A stretch of DNA of 64,000 bases from Exiguobacterium sp. FSL W8-0210. GTDB lineage: Bacteria > Bacillota > Bacilli > Exiguobacteriales > Exiguobacteriaceae. The notes below the pieces were generated by a model. That model was not told the DNA's origin and searched no databases. It worked only from the letters and a program-made list of their open reading frames with translations. The position numbers and the translations under genes are program-made. The DNA lies in contig NZ_JBBOUK010000001.1 of assembly GCF_038006045.1 (NCBI RefSeq), positions 2,087,001 to 2,151,000 of the forward strand. The letters are read 5' to 3'. Below are positions 8,193-17,818 of the stretch, piece by piece. The stretch's first letter is position 1; every line of letters starts with the position of its first letter.

Positions 8193-9224
8193 TTAGCGAC
8201 GTAGACGTGGATCGAACGCATCACGTAATCCATCTGCCAACATGTTGAAGCTGATCATGAGGAGTACGAGCACTGTCGATGGAACGACGAGCAAGAAAGG
8301 AAACGTCTTAAGTTCTTTGTACCCTTCATTGATCAGTGTACCAAGCGACGGTTGCGGTGGTGCAAGCCCAAGACCGATGAAGCTTAGGAAAGCTTCGAAG
8401 AAGATTGCCCCAGGAATCGTGAACATGAGCGAGATGATGATTGTACCCAAGGTATTTGGAATCAAATGCTTGAAGACTAAACGTGCGCTAGAAGCACCAA
8501 GTGTACGTGCTGCGAGAACGAATTCTTGGTTCTTTAGTTTCAGGATTTGACCACGAACAAGTCGACTCATCCCGATCCAACCAGTAATCGTCATCGCGAG
8601 GATGATCGTCGTGATTCCTGGTTCAAGAATCAAGATGAAGAGGATGATCAAGATTAAGTTCGGTACCCCTGTCAGGATTTCCGCGATCCGTTGCATGATA
8701 TTATCGACACGACCGCCGTAATAAGCTGAAATACCACCGTATGTGACACCGACGAGAACGTCAATGAGCGCTGCCATCAAACCGATGAAGAGTGAAATTT
8801 TCGTCCCTTCCCAGACACGTGACCAAAGATCACGACCAAGGTGGTCCGTACCAAACCAATAATTTTCTTTTACTTGTTTTTGTTTATAAAAATCGATTGG
8901 TGTCTCACCAAGTGTTGCCATACCATCAAAGCCAGCCCACTCTAATCCTGTTACTTTAGGTGGAAGTTTAGCTTGAGTGATTGTTTGGGTATAAGCATCT
9001 TTACCAGAGATTGCAGGACCCGCTAATGACATGATGGCAATCACGATGATCAAGACAAGAGAAATGATCGCTGCTTTGTTTTTACGCAAGCGCATCCAAG
9101 CATCCTGCCAAAAGTTTAAGCTTTTACCGGCAATTCGTTCACCGGCTTGTTCATTGAACTCGACTTGTTGAAATAACGATGAATCGAACTGTTCCGCTTT
9201 TGCATTTGAATTTTGTTCAGCCAT
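8193..9224 (-). CDS. oppC: oligopeptide ABC transporter permease OppC
   Basis: 343 residues. A cytoplasmic N-terminus is followed by a first membrane helix (about residues 50-72), a long extracytoplasmic loop, and a BPD permease domain with the EAA-type loop (VLAARTLGASSARLVFKHLIPN). It ends DPRLRR. It forms the membrane channel with OppB. Its start codon overlaps the oppB stop by one base (TAATG). Confidence 0.93.
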   Translation of the reverse strand: MAEQNSNAKAEQFDSSLFQQVEFNEQAGERIAGKSLNFWQDAWMRLRKNKAAIISLVLIIVIAIMSLAGPAISGKDAYTQTITQAKLPPKVTGLEWAGFDGMATLGETPIDFYKQKQVKENYWFGTDHLGRDLWSRVWEGTKISLFIGLMAALIDVLVGVTYGGISAYYGGRVDNIMQRIAEILTGVPNLILIILFILILEPGITTIILAMTITGWIGMSRLVRGQILKLKNQEFVLAARTLGASSARLVFKHLIPNTLGTIIISLMFTIPGAIFFEAFLSFIGLGLAPPQPSLGTLINEGYKELKTFPFLLVVPSTVLVLLMISFNMLADGLRDAFDPRLRR

Positions 9225-10150
9225 TATTTACTACCCCCCAAACGAATCCGTGGATCAACGACACCGTATAGCAAGTCGACGATTAAAATCATGAGAATGA
9301 AGATTGCCGAGAAGAACAGCGTCGTACCCATGATAACTGTATAGTCATTTTGTGTGATTGACGATACGAACAACTCACCAAGTCCAGGTACAGCAAAGAT
9401 TTTTTCGATGACAAATGTACCTGTGATCAATGCAGCAGTCATAGGTCCAAGAATCGTAATAGCAGGAATCAATGCATTCCGAACCATGTGTTTCCAAGTG
9501 ATTGATTGACCATCTAGGCCTTTTGCTTTAGCTAACGTGACGTAATCCTGACCTGTAACCTCAAGCATTTCCGTCCTTACGAATCGGGCAATCGAGGCGG
9601 TGACCCCAAGAGACAACGAAATCGTTGGTAGAATCGTATGCGCCGGACTTTCCCAGAACGCTACTGGCAAAGCGCCCCATTTCACGCCGACATAATACTG
9701 AAGGAGTGAGGCAAATACGAAAGATGGTACTGAAATCCCGAGAACCGAGATGAACATTGCTCCGTAGTCGACAACTGTGTTGTGACGAAGTGCAGCAACT
9801 ACACCAAGTACGAGACCTAAGAGTACACCAAGTACGAGTGCTTGAACTCCAAGTTGAGCCGATGGTCCAATTCGTTCAGAAATTAAATCCGTAACTGGAC
9901 GGCTGTCATATTTGAACGATACACCAAGGTCTCCTTGGAATAAGTTAACCATGTACGCTGCATAGCGTTGTGGTAGTGGATCATTCAAATTGTACTTATC
10001 CCGAAGGATATTCAACTGTTCAGGAGAAAGTTTCTCCTGGTTCTGGAATGGTGAACCTGGTAGCAGATCCATCAGGAAGAAAGTGAACGAAGCGATGAGT
10101 AAAAACGTCAATACGCCGTAAACCAGGCGTTGAGCTAAATAACGGCCCAT
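9224..10150 (-). CDS. oppB: oligopeptide ABC transporter permease OppB
   Basis: 308 residues. The N-terminal helix MGRYLAQRLVYGVLTFLLIA is typical of OppB/DppB. The EAA loop reads YVTLAKAKGLDGQSITWKHM, and the protein ends in LLYGVVDPRIRLG. It is an inner-membrane channel subunit. A 331-base gap with a terminator-like hairpin and a candidate promoter separates it from oppA, which would allow oppA to be made in excess over the membrane subunits. Confidence 0.93.
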   Translation of the reverse strand: MGRYLAQRLVYGVLTFLLIASFTFFLMDLLPGSPFQNQEKLSPEQLNILRDKYNLNDPLPQRYAAYMVNLFQGDLGVSFKYDSRPVTDLISERIGPSAQLGVQALVLGVLLGLVLGVVAALRHNTVVDYGAMFISVLGISVPSFVFASLLQYYVGVKWGALPVAFWESPAHTILPTISLSLGVTASIARFVRTEMLEVTGQDYVTLAKAKGLDGQSITWKHMVRNALIPAITILGPMTAALITGTFVIEKIFAVPGLGELFVSSITQNDYTVIMGTTLFFSAIFILMILIVDLLYGVVDPRIRLGGSK

Positions 10151-10341
10151 AAGATGGCACCCCCTATAAAGATTTTCTGTTTTTTCGAAACATCAATAAA
10201 ATCAGTATGACCCACAATTGTCGGAACATTCAAGAATTTTGTTATAAAAATTTAAAATTCTTTTTAATTGTGCTTTGATTCGATGTTCGATCAGACGCTT
10301 TTTTAATGTCGTCCAATAGTCAGAATTTTTCGTTTGGTTTC

Positions 10342-10347
10342 ATTATA
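10342..10347 (-). promoter_or_regulatory. candidate -10 element upstream of oppBCDF
   Basis: On the minus strand a perfect TATAAT stands in the 331-base oppA-oppB gap; no good -35 box lies 16-18 bases upstream of it. The rest of the gap (10151-10340) is AT-rich and shows no ORF or hairpin that I trust. Confidence 0.35.
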
Positions 10348-10436
10348 CTTTGCTAACAAAGTAATTAGAACCACTTTTTTACGAAAATTTCACATTTCCG
10401 CTAAAAATGAGTTTCCGTTCATTCAAAGTAGTATAA

Positions 10437-10476
10437 AACAGGAGCGCACCCGAACTGACTTAGGGACGCTCCCGTT
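10437..10476 (-). terminator. hairpin after oppA (partial terminator)
   Basis: GGAGCG ... CGCTCC with an inner CCC-GAA/TT-GGG pairing lies just after the oppA stop. On the minus strand it is followed by only a short T-run (GTTTTATA). It probably ends part of the transcripts, leaving more oppA than oppBCDF mRNA. Confidence 0.65.
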
Positions 10477-10481
10477 CTCGA

Positions 10482-12095
10482 TTACTTCACATCAACATAT
10501 TTGTATTGGAAATCTGCTCCGAACAATTGACGGTTAAAATCTTTAACCGATGGACGGCTCAAGTATGCAGAACCAGCTTGATAGATTGGTGCGATGGCTT
10601 GATCTTTTTCAATCAATTGTGCCTCAGCTTGTTTGAACAAATCTAAACGCTTCGTCAAATCTGACTCGTCGTTTGCCGCGTTTAATAATTTATCATACGC
10701 AGCTGATTTGTACTTCACGTCATTTTGACTGTTCGTTGATTCGAAGATGGACAGGTTAGACATTGGATCTTGGTAATCCGGACCCCAAAGTGAGTAAGAG
10801 ATTTGGTAATCTCCTTTTGCTTCAAGATCGAGTTTGTTCTTGAACGGCTGTTGCTTAATTGAGACAGTGACGTTCGGAAGATTCTTCTCGATTTGACCTT
10901 TCATGTACTCACCGATTTTCTTCGCATCTTCACTATCGAACGAAAGCAATTCAATCGTCGTTTTCTTATCGCCATTTGCTTTTTTCCAAAGATCTGCTGC
11001 TTCTTTCGCGTCACGATCGAACCAGTTGATGTCGCTCGTGTAGTCTTTACCTGATGCATCCTTGACAAAGTCTTTTGGAATGAAGCTTGTTGTTGGAATT
11101 GAACCATTCGCAAGAAGCGTATCCGTGATACCTTTTGGATCGATCGCACGAGCGATTGCTTTACGTGCATTGACATCTTTCATCGTTGCATCTTCGTTAT
11201 TGAACTTCAGATAAGCGATTGAAGAACGAAGCGCTGTCTTGAATTCAGGCTTCGATTTGTAAGCTTCAACTTGCTCTGAGGTCAGACCTGCGTAATCAAT
11301 TTCATTTGAATCATACAAGTTTGCGACTGTTGACGTATCTTTAACGACACTGATCGTGACTTCGTCGAGTTTGACAGCATCTTTATCCCAGTAGTTGTCG
11401 TTTTTCTTCAGGACACGTTTTGAATCCGTTTTCCAAGATTCCCAAACGAAAGGCCCGTTATAAAGCAATTTATCTGGTTTGAGCGAGAAGTCTTTTTCGT
11501 TTTTCTTGTAGAAGTCTTCACTGATCGGTGTATACGTACCGAACGATGTCAGTGAGAGGAAATACGGAGCTGGACGCTCGAGTTTTACTTCTAACGTTTT
11601 ATCATCGATTGCTTTAACACCGAGTTCATCAACAGGCTTTTTACCTTGTGTAACATCAGCGCCGTTTTTTAACGTGTCAAAGATGTATGAGTAACTAGAA
11701 CCTGTTTTTGGATCAGCAGCACGTTTCCACGCGAATTCAAAATCTTGTGCTTTGACGGGTGAACCGTCTGACCATTTCGAATCACGAAGCGTGAACGTAT
11801 ACGTCAAATTGTCGCTTGAGATATCCGTTTTTTCTGCAAGTGCTGGAATCGCTTTTCCGTCCTTGTCTAAACGATAAAGACCTTCCATCGTGTTTCCGAT
11901 CATGTTGAAAGCGACGGAATCCGTAGCTTTCGCTGGGTCCACTGTCGTAATATCCGAAGTGTCCGTTAAACGTAGATTTTTCTTGCCGTCTGTCGAACCT
12001 GAATCTTTGTCTCCGCCACCTGTCGAACATCCAGCAAGCACAGCGCTTCCTGCAAGCATGACTGATAAAGCGAGACCGACTGTTTTTTTCTTCAT
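10482..12095 (-). CDS. oppA: oligopeptide-binding lipoprotein OppA
   Basis: 537 residues. A lipoprotein signal peptide ends in the lipobox LAGC with the lipidated cysteine at residue 23. The mature part is an SBP family 5 peptide-binding protein (DNYWDKDAVKLDEV, SLWGPDYQDPMSNL). It captures extracellular oligopeptides for OppBCDF. AAAGGAG precedes the ATG. It has a strong promoter about 130 bases upstream. It is clearly paralogous to the protein encoded at 15968-17611. Confidence 0.93.
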   Translation of the reverse strand: MKKKTVGLALSVMLAGSAVLAGCSTGGGDKDSGSTDGKKNLRLTDTSDITTVDPAKATDSVAFNMIGNTMEGLYRLDKDGKAIPALAEKTDISSDNLTYTFTLRDSKWSDGSPVKAQDFEFAWKRAADPKTGSSYSYIFDTLKNGADVTQGKKPVDELGVKAIDDKTLEVKLERPAPYFLSLTSFGTYTPISEDFYKKNEKDFSLKPDKLLYNGPFVWESWKTDSKRVLKKNDNYWDKDAVKLDEVTISVVKDTSTVANLYDSNEIDYAGLTSEQVEAYKSKPEFKTALRSSIAYLKFNNEDATMKDVNARKAIARAIDPKGITDTLLANGSIPTTSFIPKDFVKDASGKDYTSDINWFDRDAKEAADLWKKANGDKKTTIELLSFDSEDAKKIGEYMKGQIEKNLPNVTVSIKQQPFKNKLDLEAKGDYQISYSLWGPDYQDPMSNLSIFESTNSQNDVKYKSAAYDKLLNAANDESDLTKRLDLFKQAEAQLIEKDQAIAPIYQAGSAYLSRPSVKDFNRQLFGADFQYKYVDVK

Positions 12096-12228
12096 CGGTA
12101 AGTCATCTCCTTTTCAATTTCCAAGTTGCCATAATGCCTATGACATCAATAACGTCCCGTCGAAACTGCAATGTATTCCCCAAAATGCATTGACCTAGTT
12201 TCAAAAACTTAAACGAAGTGATAAATTG

Positions 12229-12257
12229 ATTTTATGTGAGAATAGCATTAACGTCAA
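12229..12257 (-). promoter_or_regulatory. sigma-A promoter of oppA
   Basis: On the minus strand TTGACG (12252-12257), a 17-base spacer and TAAAAT (12229-12234). Both boxes match 5 of 6 consensus positions. The predicted leader of about 125 bases before oppA has no recognisable riboswitch. Confidence 0.7.
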
Positions 12258-12367
12258 GTGAATAGTCACACTATTTGCTATTTTGCATCATTCGTTTGTT
12301 ACCGATTCGTAACAGCGTTAAAAGTTTCGTATACTAAGAATATCTATGTACGTAAAGGGGGATTTTC

Positions 12368-12748
12368 ATGCGATCGACGTATTTCCGACCGGTCATCGTT
12401 GCGGTCATTCTTGTTCTGCTTTACACGATTTGGGCAACTATGACGGATTCGACTCACAGCATCTTGTATCATCTGTCTGGTGGTTTATTCATAGCAGGAT
12501 TCTTGTTAGTTGCAGTAGGATTCTTCTCGAATATGTCTGCTAACGGCTTCTTCCGCGGCATGACAGCTGGATTCAAAAAGCAGCGGGAAGCAAAGTTGCG
12601 AGAGATTGATGGAGATTATTACGAAGATGAAGACGAGGAGGAAGAAGTGCTTCGCAAAAAGCAACGCCGTGCTTCAGCACGGACGAAACCCTACGTCTCA
12701 AGCGGTGTCATCTTCATCGTCGTCTCGCTGATCATCTCCTATTTTTAA
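12368..12748 (+). CDS. small membrane protein, probably DUF3899 family
   Basis: 126 residues with three predicted membrane helices (about residues 6-24, 33-53 and 107-125). Between helices two and three is a charged cytoplasmic-type loop that goes from basic (KKQREAK) through a strongly acidic run (YYEDEDEEEE) to basic again (RKKQRRASARTK). Size and layout fit DUF3899 proteins of Bacilli; I am fairly but not fully sure. Function unknown. AAAGGGGG precedes the ATG. It diverges from oppA and lies upstream of the trpS T-box promoter. Confidence 0.7.
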   Translation: MRSTYFRPVIVAVILVLLYTIWATMTDSTHSILYHLSGGLFIAGFLLVAVGFFSNMSANGFFRGMTAGFKKQREAKLREIDGDYYEDEDEEEEVLRKKQRRASARTKPYVSSGVIFIVVSLIISYF

Positions 12749-12759
12749 ACGAAATCAAC

Positions 12760-12788
12760 GTGACGCTCTATCTCAGGTATGGTAAACT
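12760..12788 (+). promoter_or_regulatory. promoter of the trpS T-box transcript
   Basis: GTGACG, 17 bases, TAAACT, with TGG directly before the -10 (extended TGn motif). It lies 12 bases after the stop of the DUF3899-like gene and drives the T-box leader. Confidence 0.6.
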
Positions 12789-12794
12789 CAAACT

Positions 12795-14063
<1,269 letters not shown>

Positions 14064-14073
14064 GATTTTCTCC

Positions 14074-14104
14074 AAAAGAGATCGGAATGCTCCGGTCTTT
14101 TTTG
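14074..14104 (+). terminator. terminator of trpS
   Basis: AAAAGA-ATCGGA/TCCGGT-TCTTTTTT hairpin with a long T-run, eleven bases after the trpS stop. The IS begins 14 bases later. Confidence 0.85.
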
Positions 14105-14117
14105 ATATTTCCAAACA

Positions 14118-14138
14118 AAAAGAGGCTGGGACATAACT
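14118..14138 (+). repeat. left terminal inverted repeat of the IS
   Basis: Exact reverse complement of 15940-15960; the outer end reads AAAAGAGGCTGGGAC. Confidence 0.92.
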
Positions 14139-14156
14139 CAGTTTCACAAACGAAAG

Positions 14157-14188
14157 GCCCTCGAAACGTGTAGTCGTTTCGAGGGCCT
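14157..14188 (+). terminator. hairpin in the IS left end
   Basis: GGCCCTCGAAAC pairs perfectly with GTTTCGAGGGCC around an eight-base loop, followed by TTGTTCT. It stands upstream of the transposase gene. It may block transcription entering from outside, or occlude transposase translation on read-through mRNA; both are inference. Confidence 0.55.
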
Positions 14189-14282
14189 TGTTCTATGATG
14201 AAAAACCGGTTCTGAATAAACAAATAAGGACAACCTCTGATAAAGTTAAAGTGACTAAACCATAACCATCGGAGGTGCCCTT

Positions 14283-15866
14283 ATGTTTAAAGATTATAAC
14301 ATGAACCAGCTGGTTCTGCCCTTAGATTTAGAAGTTCGTCTTCAAGAAAATGATATCGCGTTCGCTGTCCATCATCTCGTCGAATCCATTCCGGATGATG
14401 TTTTCGATCCTTTCATGCGGACGACGGGATGCCCTGCTTATCACCCGCGGATGATGATGAAAATTATTTTATGTGCCTACACACAGTCGGTCTTCTCCGG
14501 TCGGAAGATTGAGGGATTACTATCCGATAGTCTGCGGATGATGTGGCTAGCGCAAGGGAATGCGCCGAGCTATCGTACCATCAACCGTTTTCGAGTGCAT
14601 CCCGCAGTCACTCCAATCTTGAAGCAAGCCTTCGTTACCTTCCGTTGCCATCTCGTCGAGATGGGAGAAATCAATGAAGAAGCCATCTTTATCGATGGTA
14701 CAAAGCTAGAGGCGAATGCGAACCGATACACCTTTGTTTGGCGGAAATCGATCGAACGTCATAGTTCGTCTCTCGTGGACAAATCGAATCGTATCTATGA
14801 CAACCTCGTCGAACAAGACATCCTACCGGAAATTGAACGAGAAAGCCCGGACGAGCTCACTCTCTCAGAACTCGAACACATGGGTGAAGCTTTAGACGCA
14901 CATATCGCTTCCATCAACCAAAAAATCGAGGCGAGTTCGGATACTCAAGAAAGAAAACGTCTACGTTCTGAACGGAAGGAACCACGTCTCCTTCGAAAGG
15001 AGATTACAGATTTCATCGAGCGGAAACAGAGATACGCCCTCCAAAAGAGGACGCTCGCTGGACGGAACAGCTATTCGAAAACAGACACAGACGCGACGTT
15101 CATGCGAATGAAGGAAGATCATATGCAAAATGGACAACTCAAGCCAGGCTATAACGTTCAAATCGCGACCGAAGGACAGTACACACTCGCTTATGATATT
15201 TATCCGAATCCGACGGATGCCCGGACGTTACTCCCCTTTTTAGATGAGATCAGCTCATATTTACCACTACCACCGCATATCGTTGCGGATGCCGGCTATG
15301 GGAGTCAGGAGAATTATCAGGATATTCTGATGCGCCGAGGGCGCATTCCACTCATCCCTTATACGATGTTCGAAAAAGAAAAGTCTCGAAAATGGCGCAA
15401 TGATCCATTTAACACAGTAAACTGGTCTTATGATGAAAGGTCGGATCGTTTTGTGTGCCCTAATGGACAGGACGTAACATTCCGTTACATGTCCAAGAGA
15501 ACAGATCGGTACGGATTCACGCGTGATTTCAAGGTGTATGAAAGCGAAGGGTGTGATGGCTGCCCGTTTCGCTCCCGTTGTACCAAGGCCAAAGAGGGTC
15601 GTCACCGACAGGTACACATAAACACTTCATGGGAAGAACAAAAAGAACAGATGAAAAAATGGCTTTCAGATCAAAAAACAGGATCCCTCTATGCGAAACG
15701 GAAGATAGACGTGGAACCAGTTTTTGGATATCTGAAGGCTAATTTGAGTTTCACTCGCTTTTCTGTGAGAGGAAAAGCGAAGGTGAAGCGTGAGCTCGGC
15801 TTCATCCTCATGGCCGTAAATTTAAGAAAATGGCTCATCCAAAGCGTTGCCCGAAGGGCAACTTGA
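14283..15866 (+). CDS. IS1182-family transposase
   Basis: 527 residues, full length for the family. The N-terminal DUF772-type domain includes CPAYHPRMMMKIIL. DDE residues are D138 (FIDGTKLEANAN), the D in HIVADAGYGSQENY (about 337), and E in KIDVEPVFGYLKANLSF (about 480). A cysteine-rich segment CDGCPFRSRC precedes the last motif. GGAGG stands just before the ATG. The frame is unbroken, so it is probably functional. Confidence 0.94.
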   Translation: MFKDYNMNQLVLPLDLEVRLQENDIAFAVHHLVESIPDDVFDPFMRTTGCPAYHPRMMMKIILCAYTQSVFSGRKIEGLLSDSLRMMWLAQGNAPSYRTINRFRVHPAVTPILKQAFVTFRCHLVEMGEINEEAIFIDGTKLEANANRYTFVWRKSIERHSSSLVDKSNRIYDNLVEQDILPEIERESPDELTLSELEHMGEALDAHIASINQKIEASSDTQERKRLRSERKEPRLLRKEITDFIERKQRYALQKRTLAGRNSYSKTDTDATFMRMKEDHMQNGQLKPGYNVQIATEGQYTLAYDIYPNPTDARTLLPFLDEISSYLPLPPHIVADAGYGSQENYQDILMRRGRIPLIPYTMFEKEKSRKWRNDPFNTVNWSYDERSDRFVCPNGQDVTFRYMSKRTDRYGFTRDFKVYESEGCDGCPFRSRCTKAKEGRHRQVHINTSWEEQKEQMKKWLSDQKTGSLYAKRKIDVEPVFGYLKANLSFTRFSVRGKAKVKRELGFILMAVNLRKWLIQSVARRAT

Positions 15867-15882
15867 CGCGAGACAATGAAAA

Positions 15883-15923
15883 AAGAAGGAATTGCACATC
15901 CTGAGTGATGGCAATTCCTTCTT
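15883..15923. terminator. bidirectional hairpin in the IS right end
   Basis: AAGAAGGAATTGC pairs exactly with GCAATTCCTTCTT. On the minus strand the stem runs into TTCTTTTTTC, so it can terminate the neighbouring minus-strand oppA-like transcript. On the plus strand it can end the transposase mRNA. Confidence 0.75.
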
Positions 15924-15939
15924 CTCGTTAAATTCAGCT

Positions 15940-15960
15940 AGTTATGTCCCAGCCTCTTTT
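15940..15960 (-). repeat. right terminal inverted repeat of the IS
   Basis: Exact inverted copy of 14118-14138. It ends only seven bases beyond the stop codon of the adjacent oppA-like gene. Confidence 0.92.
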
Positions 15961-15967
15961 ATTTTGC

Positions 15968-17611
15968 TTATTTTCCTTCGATTGAAGCCCATTTGTAAGA
16001 GAAGTCTGCGCCGAAGTTATGCTCGACGACTCCTTTGACGTATGGTTTAACGAGGAATGCACGTCCACGCTGATAAACAGGTGAGATTGCTGCTGAATCA
16101 AGAAGGATTTTCTCAGCTTCTTGTAGTTCAGACCAACGTTTTGTTGCATCTGTTTGAGTTTGTGCATCTTTGATGAGTTTATCGTACTCTTTGTCCGACC
16201 ATTTACCACGGTTGTATGGTCCGCCCGTGACGAAGAGATCGAGGAACGTCATTGGATCTTGGTAGTCAGGACCCCAGCCAGCGAATGAGAACTCGAAATC
16301 ACCTTTGTTTTCAAGATCAAGTTTGTTTTTGAATGGTTGTTGTTTGATCGTAACCTTCATACCTGGAAGGTTTTTCTCAAGTTCCCCTTTCAAGAACTCA
16401 CCGATTTTCTTAGCATCGTCGCTATCGTAGTTCAAGAGCTCAAGATCAACCGATTTTTGACCGATTTCTTTGAGACCCTCTTCCCAGAGTTTTTTCGCTT
16501 CATCGGCATTGTATTCGTTGAATGCCGGATACTTGTCGCGGAAATCTTTTCCGTCAGCATCTTTTGCGAAATCTTTTGGTACGAGGTAGTTTGCTGGAAG
16601 TGATCCGTTTGCAAGGATGACATCCGTGATTCCTTTTTTGTTGTAACCCATATCGATGGCGCGACGGATTTTTTCATTATCAAGCGCTTTTACCTTTGTG
16701 TTGAGGTTAAGGTAGAAGATCGTTGATTCACCTTTTGTTTTAAATTCTTTATTGTCTTTGTACTGAGCAACGAACTCAGAAGTTAGACCTGTACGGTCGA
16801 TGTCACCTTTTTCGTAAAGGTTAACACCTGTCGCTGTCTCTTTAACGACCTTAACGTTGATCGTTTTAAGTTTGACGGCATCTTTATCCCAGTAGTTATC
16901 GTTTTTAACCATTTTCCAGCCTTGTTCACGTGTCCATTCTGTTAACTTGAATGGTCCGTTGTAGAGCGCCTTGTCTGCAGTCGAACCGAAGTCTTTCCCG
17001 ATTTTCTTCGAGAGTTCTTCTGATTTCGGCATGAATGGTCCGAATCCAGTGAGTCCGAGGAAGTAATCTGCAGGTGCTTTTAACTTAACTTCGAGCGTTT
17101 TGTCATCGACTGCTTTAACACCGACAGCATCACGATCGCCTTTTTTCGTATTGTACTCTTCTGCACCTTCGATATTGTAGAAGACGTATGCATACTGTGA
17201 AGCGTTTTCAGGATTTAGAACTTCTTTCCATGCATATTCGAAATCTTTTGCCGTAAGTGGTGTACCATCAGACCATTTTGCATCACGTAATTTGAACGTG
17301 TATGTTAATTTGTCATCTGAGACTGTATGACTCTCAGCGATACCTGGTGTTGGCTGCTGCTTGTCATCAAGACGGTAAAGACCTTCCATCGTGTTGTTCA
17401 ACACGTTGAATGAAACTGCATCTGTAGAAGTCGTCGGGTTAAGTGTCGGGATATCCGAACCTTCGATCAAGTTAAGTGTTTGATCACTAGATTTTTTGTC
17501 TGAACCAGTGTCGCCCGATTTGTCGCCTGAATCCGTTGTCGAACAAGCTGCGAGGAACGCACTTGATACGAGTGCTACCGATGTAGCTAAAGCAAAGCTT
17601 TTCTTCTTCAT
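15968..17611 (-). CDS. second oligopeptide-binding lipoprotein (OppA paralog)
   Basis: 547 residues. The lipobox LAAC has its cysteine at residue 23, and the mature SBP family 5 domain is intact (DNYWDKDAVKLKTINV, AGWGPDYQDPMTFLDLF). The sequence is strongly similar to OppA along its length (shared FKLRDAKWSDG, KVTIKQQPFKNKLDLE-type segments). There is no permease or ATPase next to it, so it probably feeds OppBCDF with a different peptide spectrum. The IS lies seven bases past its stop. It is preceded by its own candidate promoter. Confidence 0.92.
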   Translation of the reverse strand: MKKKSFALATSVALVSSAFLAACSTTDSGDKSGDTGSDKKSSDQTLNLIEGSDIPTLNPTTSTDAVSFNVLNNTMEGLYRLDDKQQPTPGIAESHTVSDDKLTYTFKLRDAKWSDGTPLTAKDFEYAWKEVLNPENASQYAYVFYNIEGAEEYNTKKGDRDAVGVKAVDDKTLEVKLKAPADYFLGLTGFGPFMPKSEELSKKIGKDFGSTADKALYNGPFKLTEWTREQGWKMVKNDNYWDKDAVKLKTINVKVVKETATGVNLYEKGDIDRTGLTSEFVAQYKDNKEFKTKGESTIFYLNLNTKVKALDNEKIRRAIDMGYNKKGITDVILANGSLPANYLVPKDFAKDADGKDFRDKYPAFNEYNADEAKKLWEEGLKEIGQKSVDLELLNYDSDDAKKIGEFLKGELEKNLPGMKVTIKQQPFKNKLDLENKGDFEFSFAGWGPDYQDPMTFLDLFVTGGPYNRGKWSDKEYDKLIKDAQTQTDATKRWSELQEAEKILLDSAAISPVYQRGRAFLVKPYVKGVVEHNFGADFSYKWASIEGK

Positions 17612-17680
17612 GTTACGATGACCCCCCTAGGTTTCTAAAAAAATGATACTGTCAGGTTTTTGACCGAAAAAAAAAGAATT

Positions 17681-17710
17681 ACTATATTCGAATCAAACCC
17701 TTCGTTACAA
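17681..17710 (-). promoter_or_regulatory. candidate promoter of the second oppA-like gene
   Basis: Minus strand TTGTAA (17705-17710), 18 bases, TATAGT (17681-17686), about 70 bases before the ATG. Confidence 0.5.
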
Positions 17711-17772
17711 ATAGTTTACAATGTTCTGATAATTTTGCAAACCTTTTATCCGATTTTTCTAAATATTTTTTC

Positions 17773-17811
17773 AAAAAAAAGACTGGGACCTTAAGAAATA
17801 ATGGTCCCAGT
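17773..17811 (-). terminator. terminator of the membrane-anchored OppA-like gene
   Basis: ACTGGGACC/GGTCCCAGT perfect 9-base stem; on the minus strand it is followed by a run of eight T. It lies just after the stop at 17819. Confidence 0.9.
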
Positions 17812-17818
17812 TAAGTGA

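Larger units (their letters stand above)
14118..15960 (+). mobile_element. complete IS1182-family insertion sequence
   Basis: Perfect 21-base terminal inverted repeats beginning AAAAGAGGCTGGGACATAAC bound the element at 14118-14138 and 15940-15960, giving 1843 bases. Inside is a single intact transposase gene. A perfect 12-base stem hairpin lies near the left end (14157-14188) and a 13-base stem near the right end (15883-15923). I see no convincing target-site duplication in the flanks. It sits between the trpS terminator and the 3' end of the second oppA-like gene. With intact ends and ORF it may still be mobile. Confidence 0.92.

Noticed and set aside
14104-14117. Target-site duplication of the IS
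   Set aside because: Flanks (TTCCAAAC on the left, ATTTTGCTTA on the right) show no convincing direct repeat.
17773-17811. GACTGGGACC hairpin considered as a second IS end or MITE
   Set aside because: It shares only CTGGGAC with the IS terminus, pairs with itself over nine bases, and has a T-run: an ordinary terminator.
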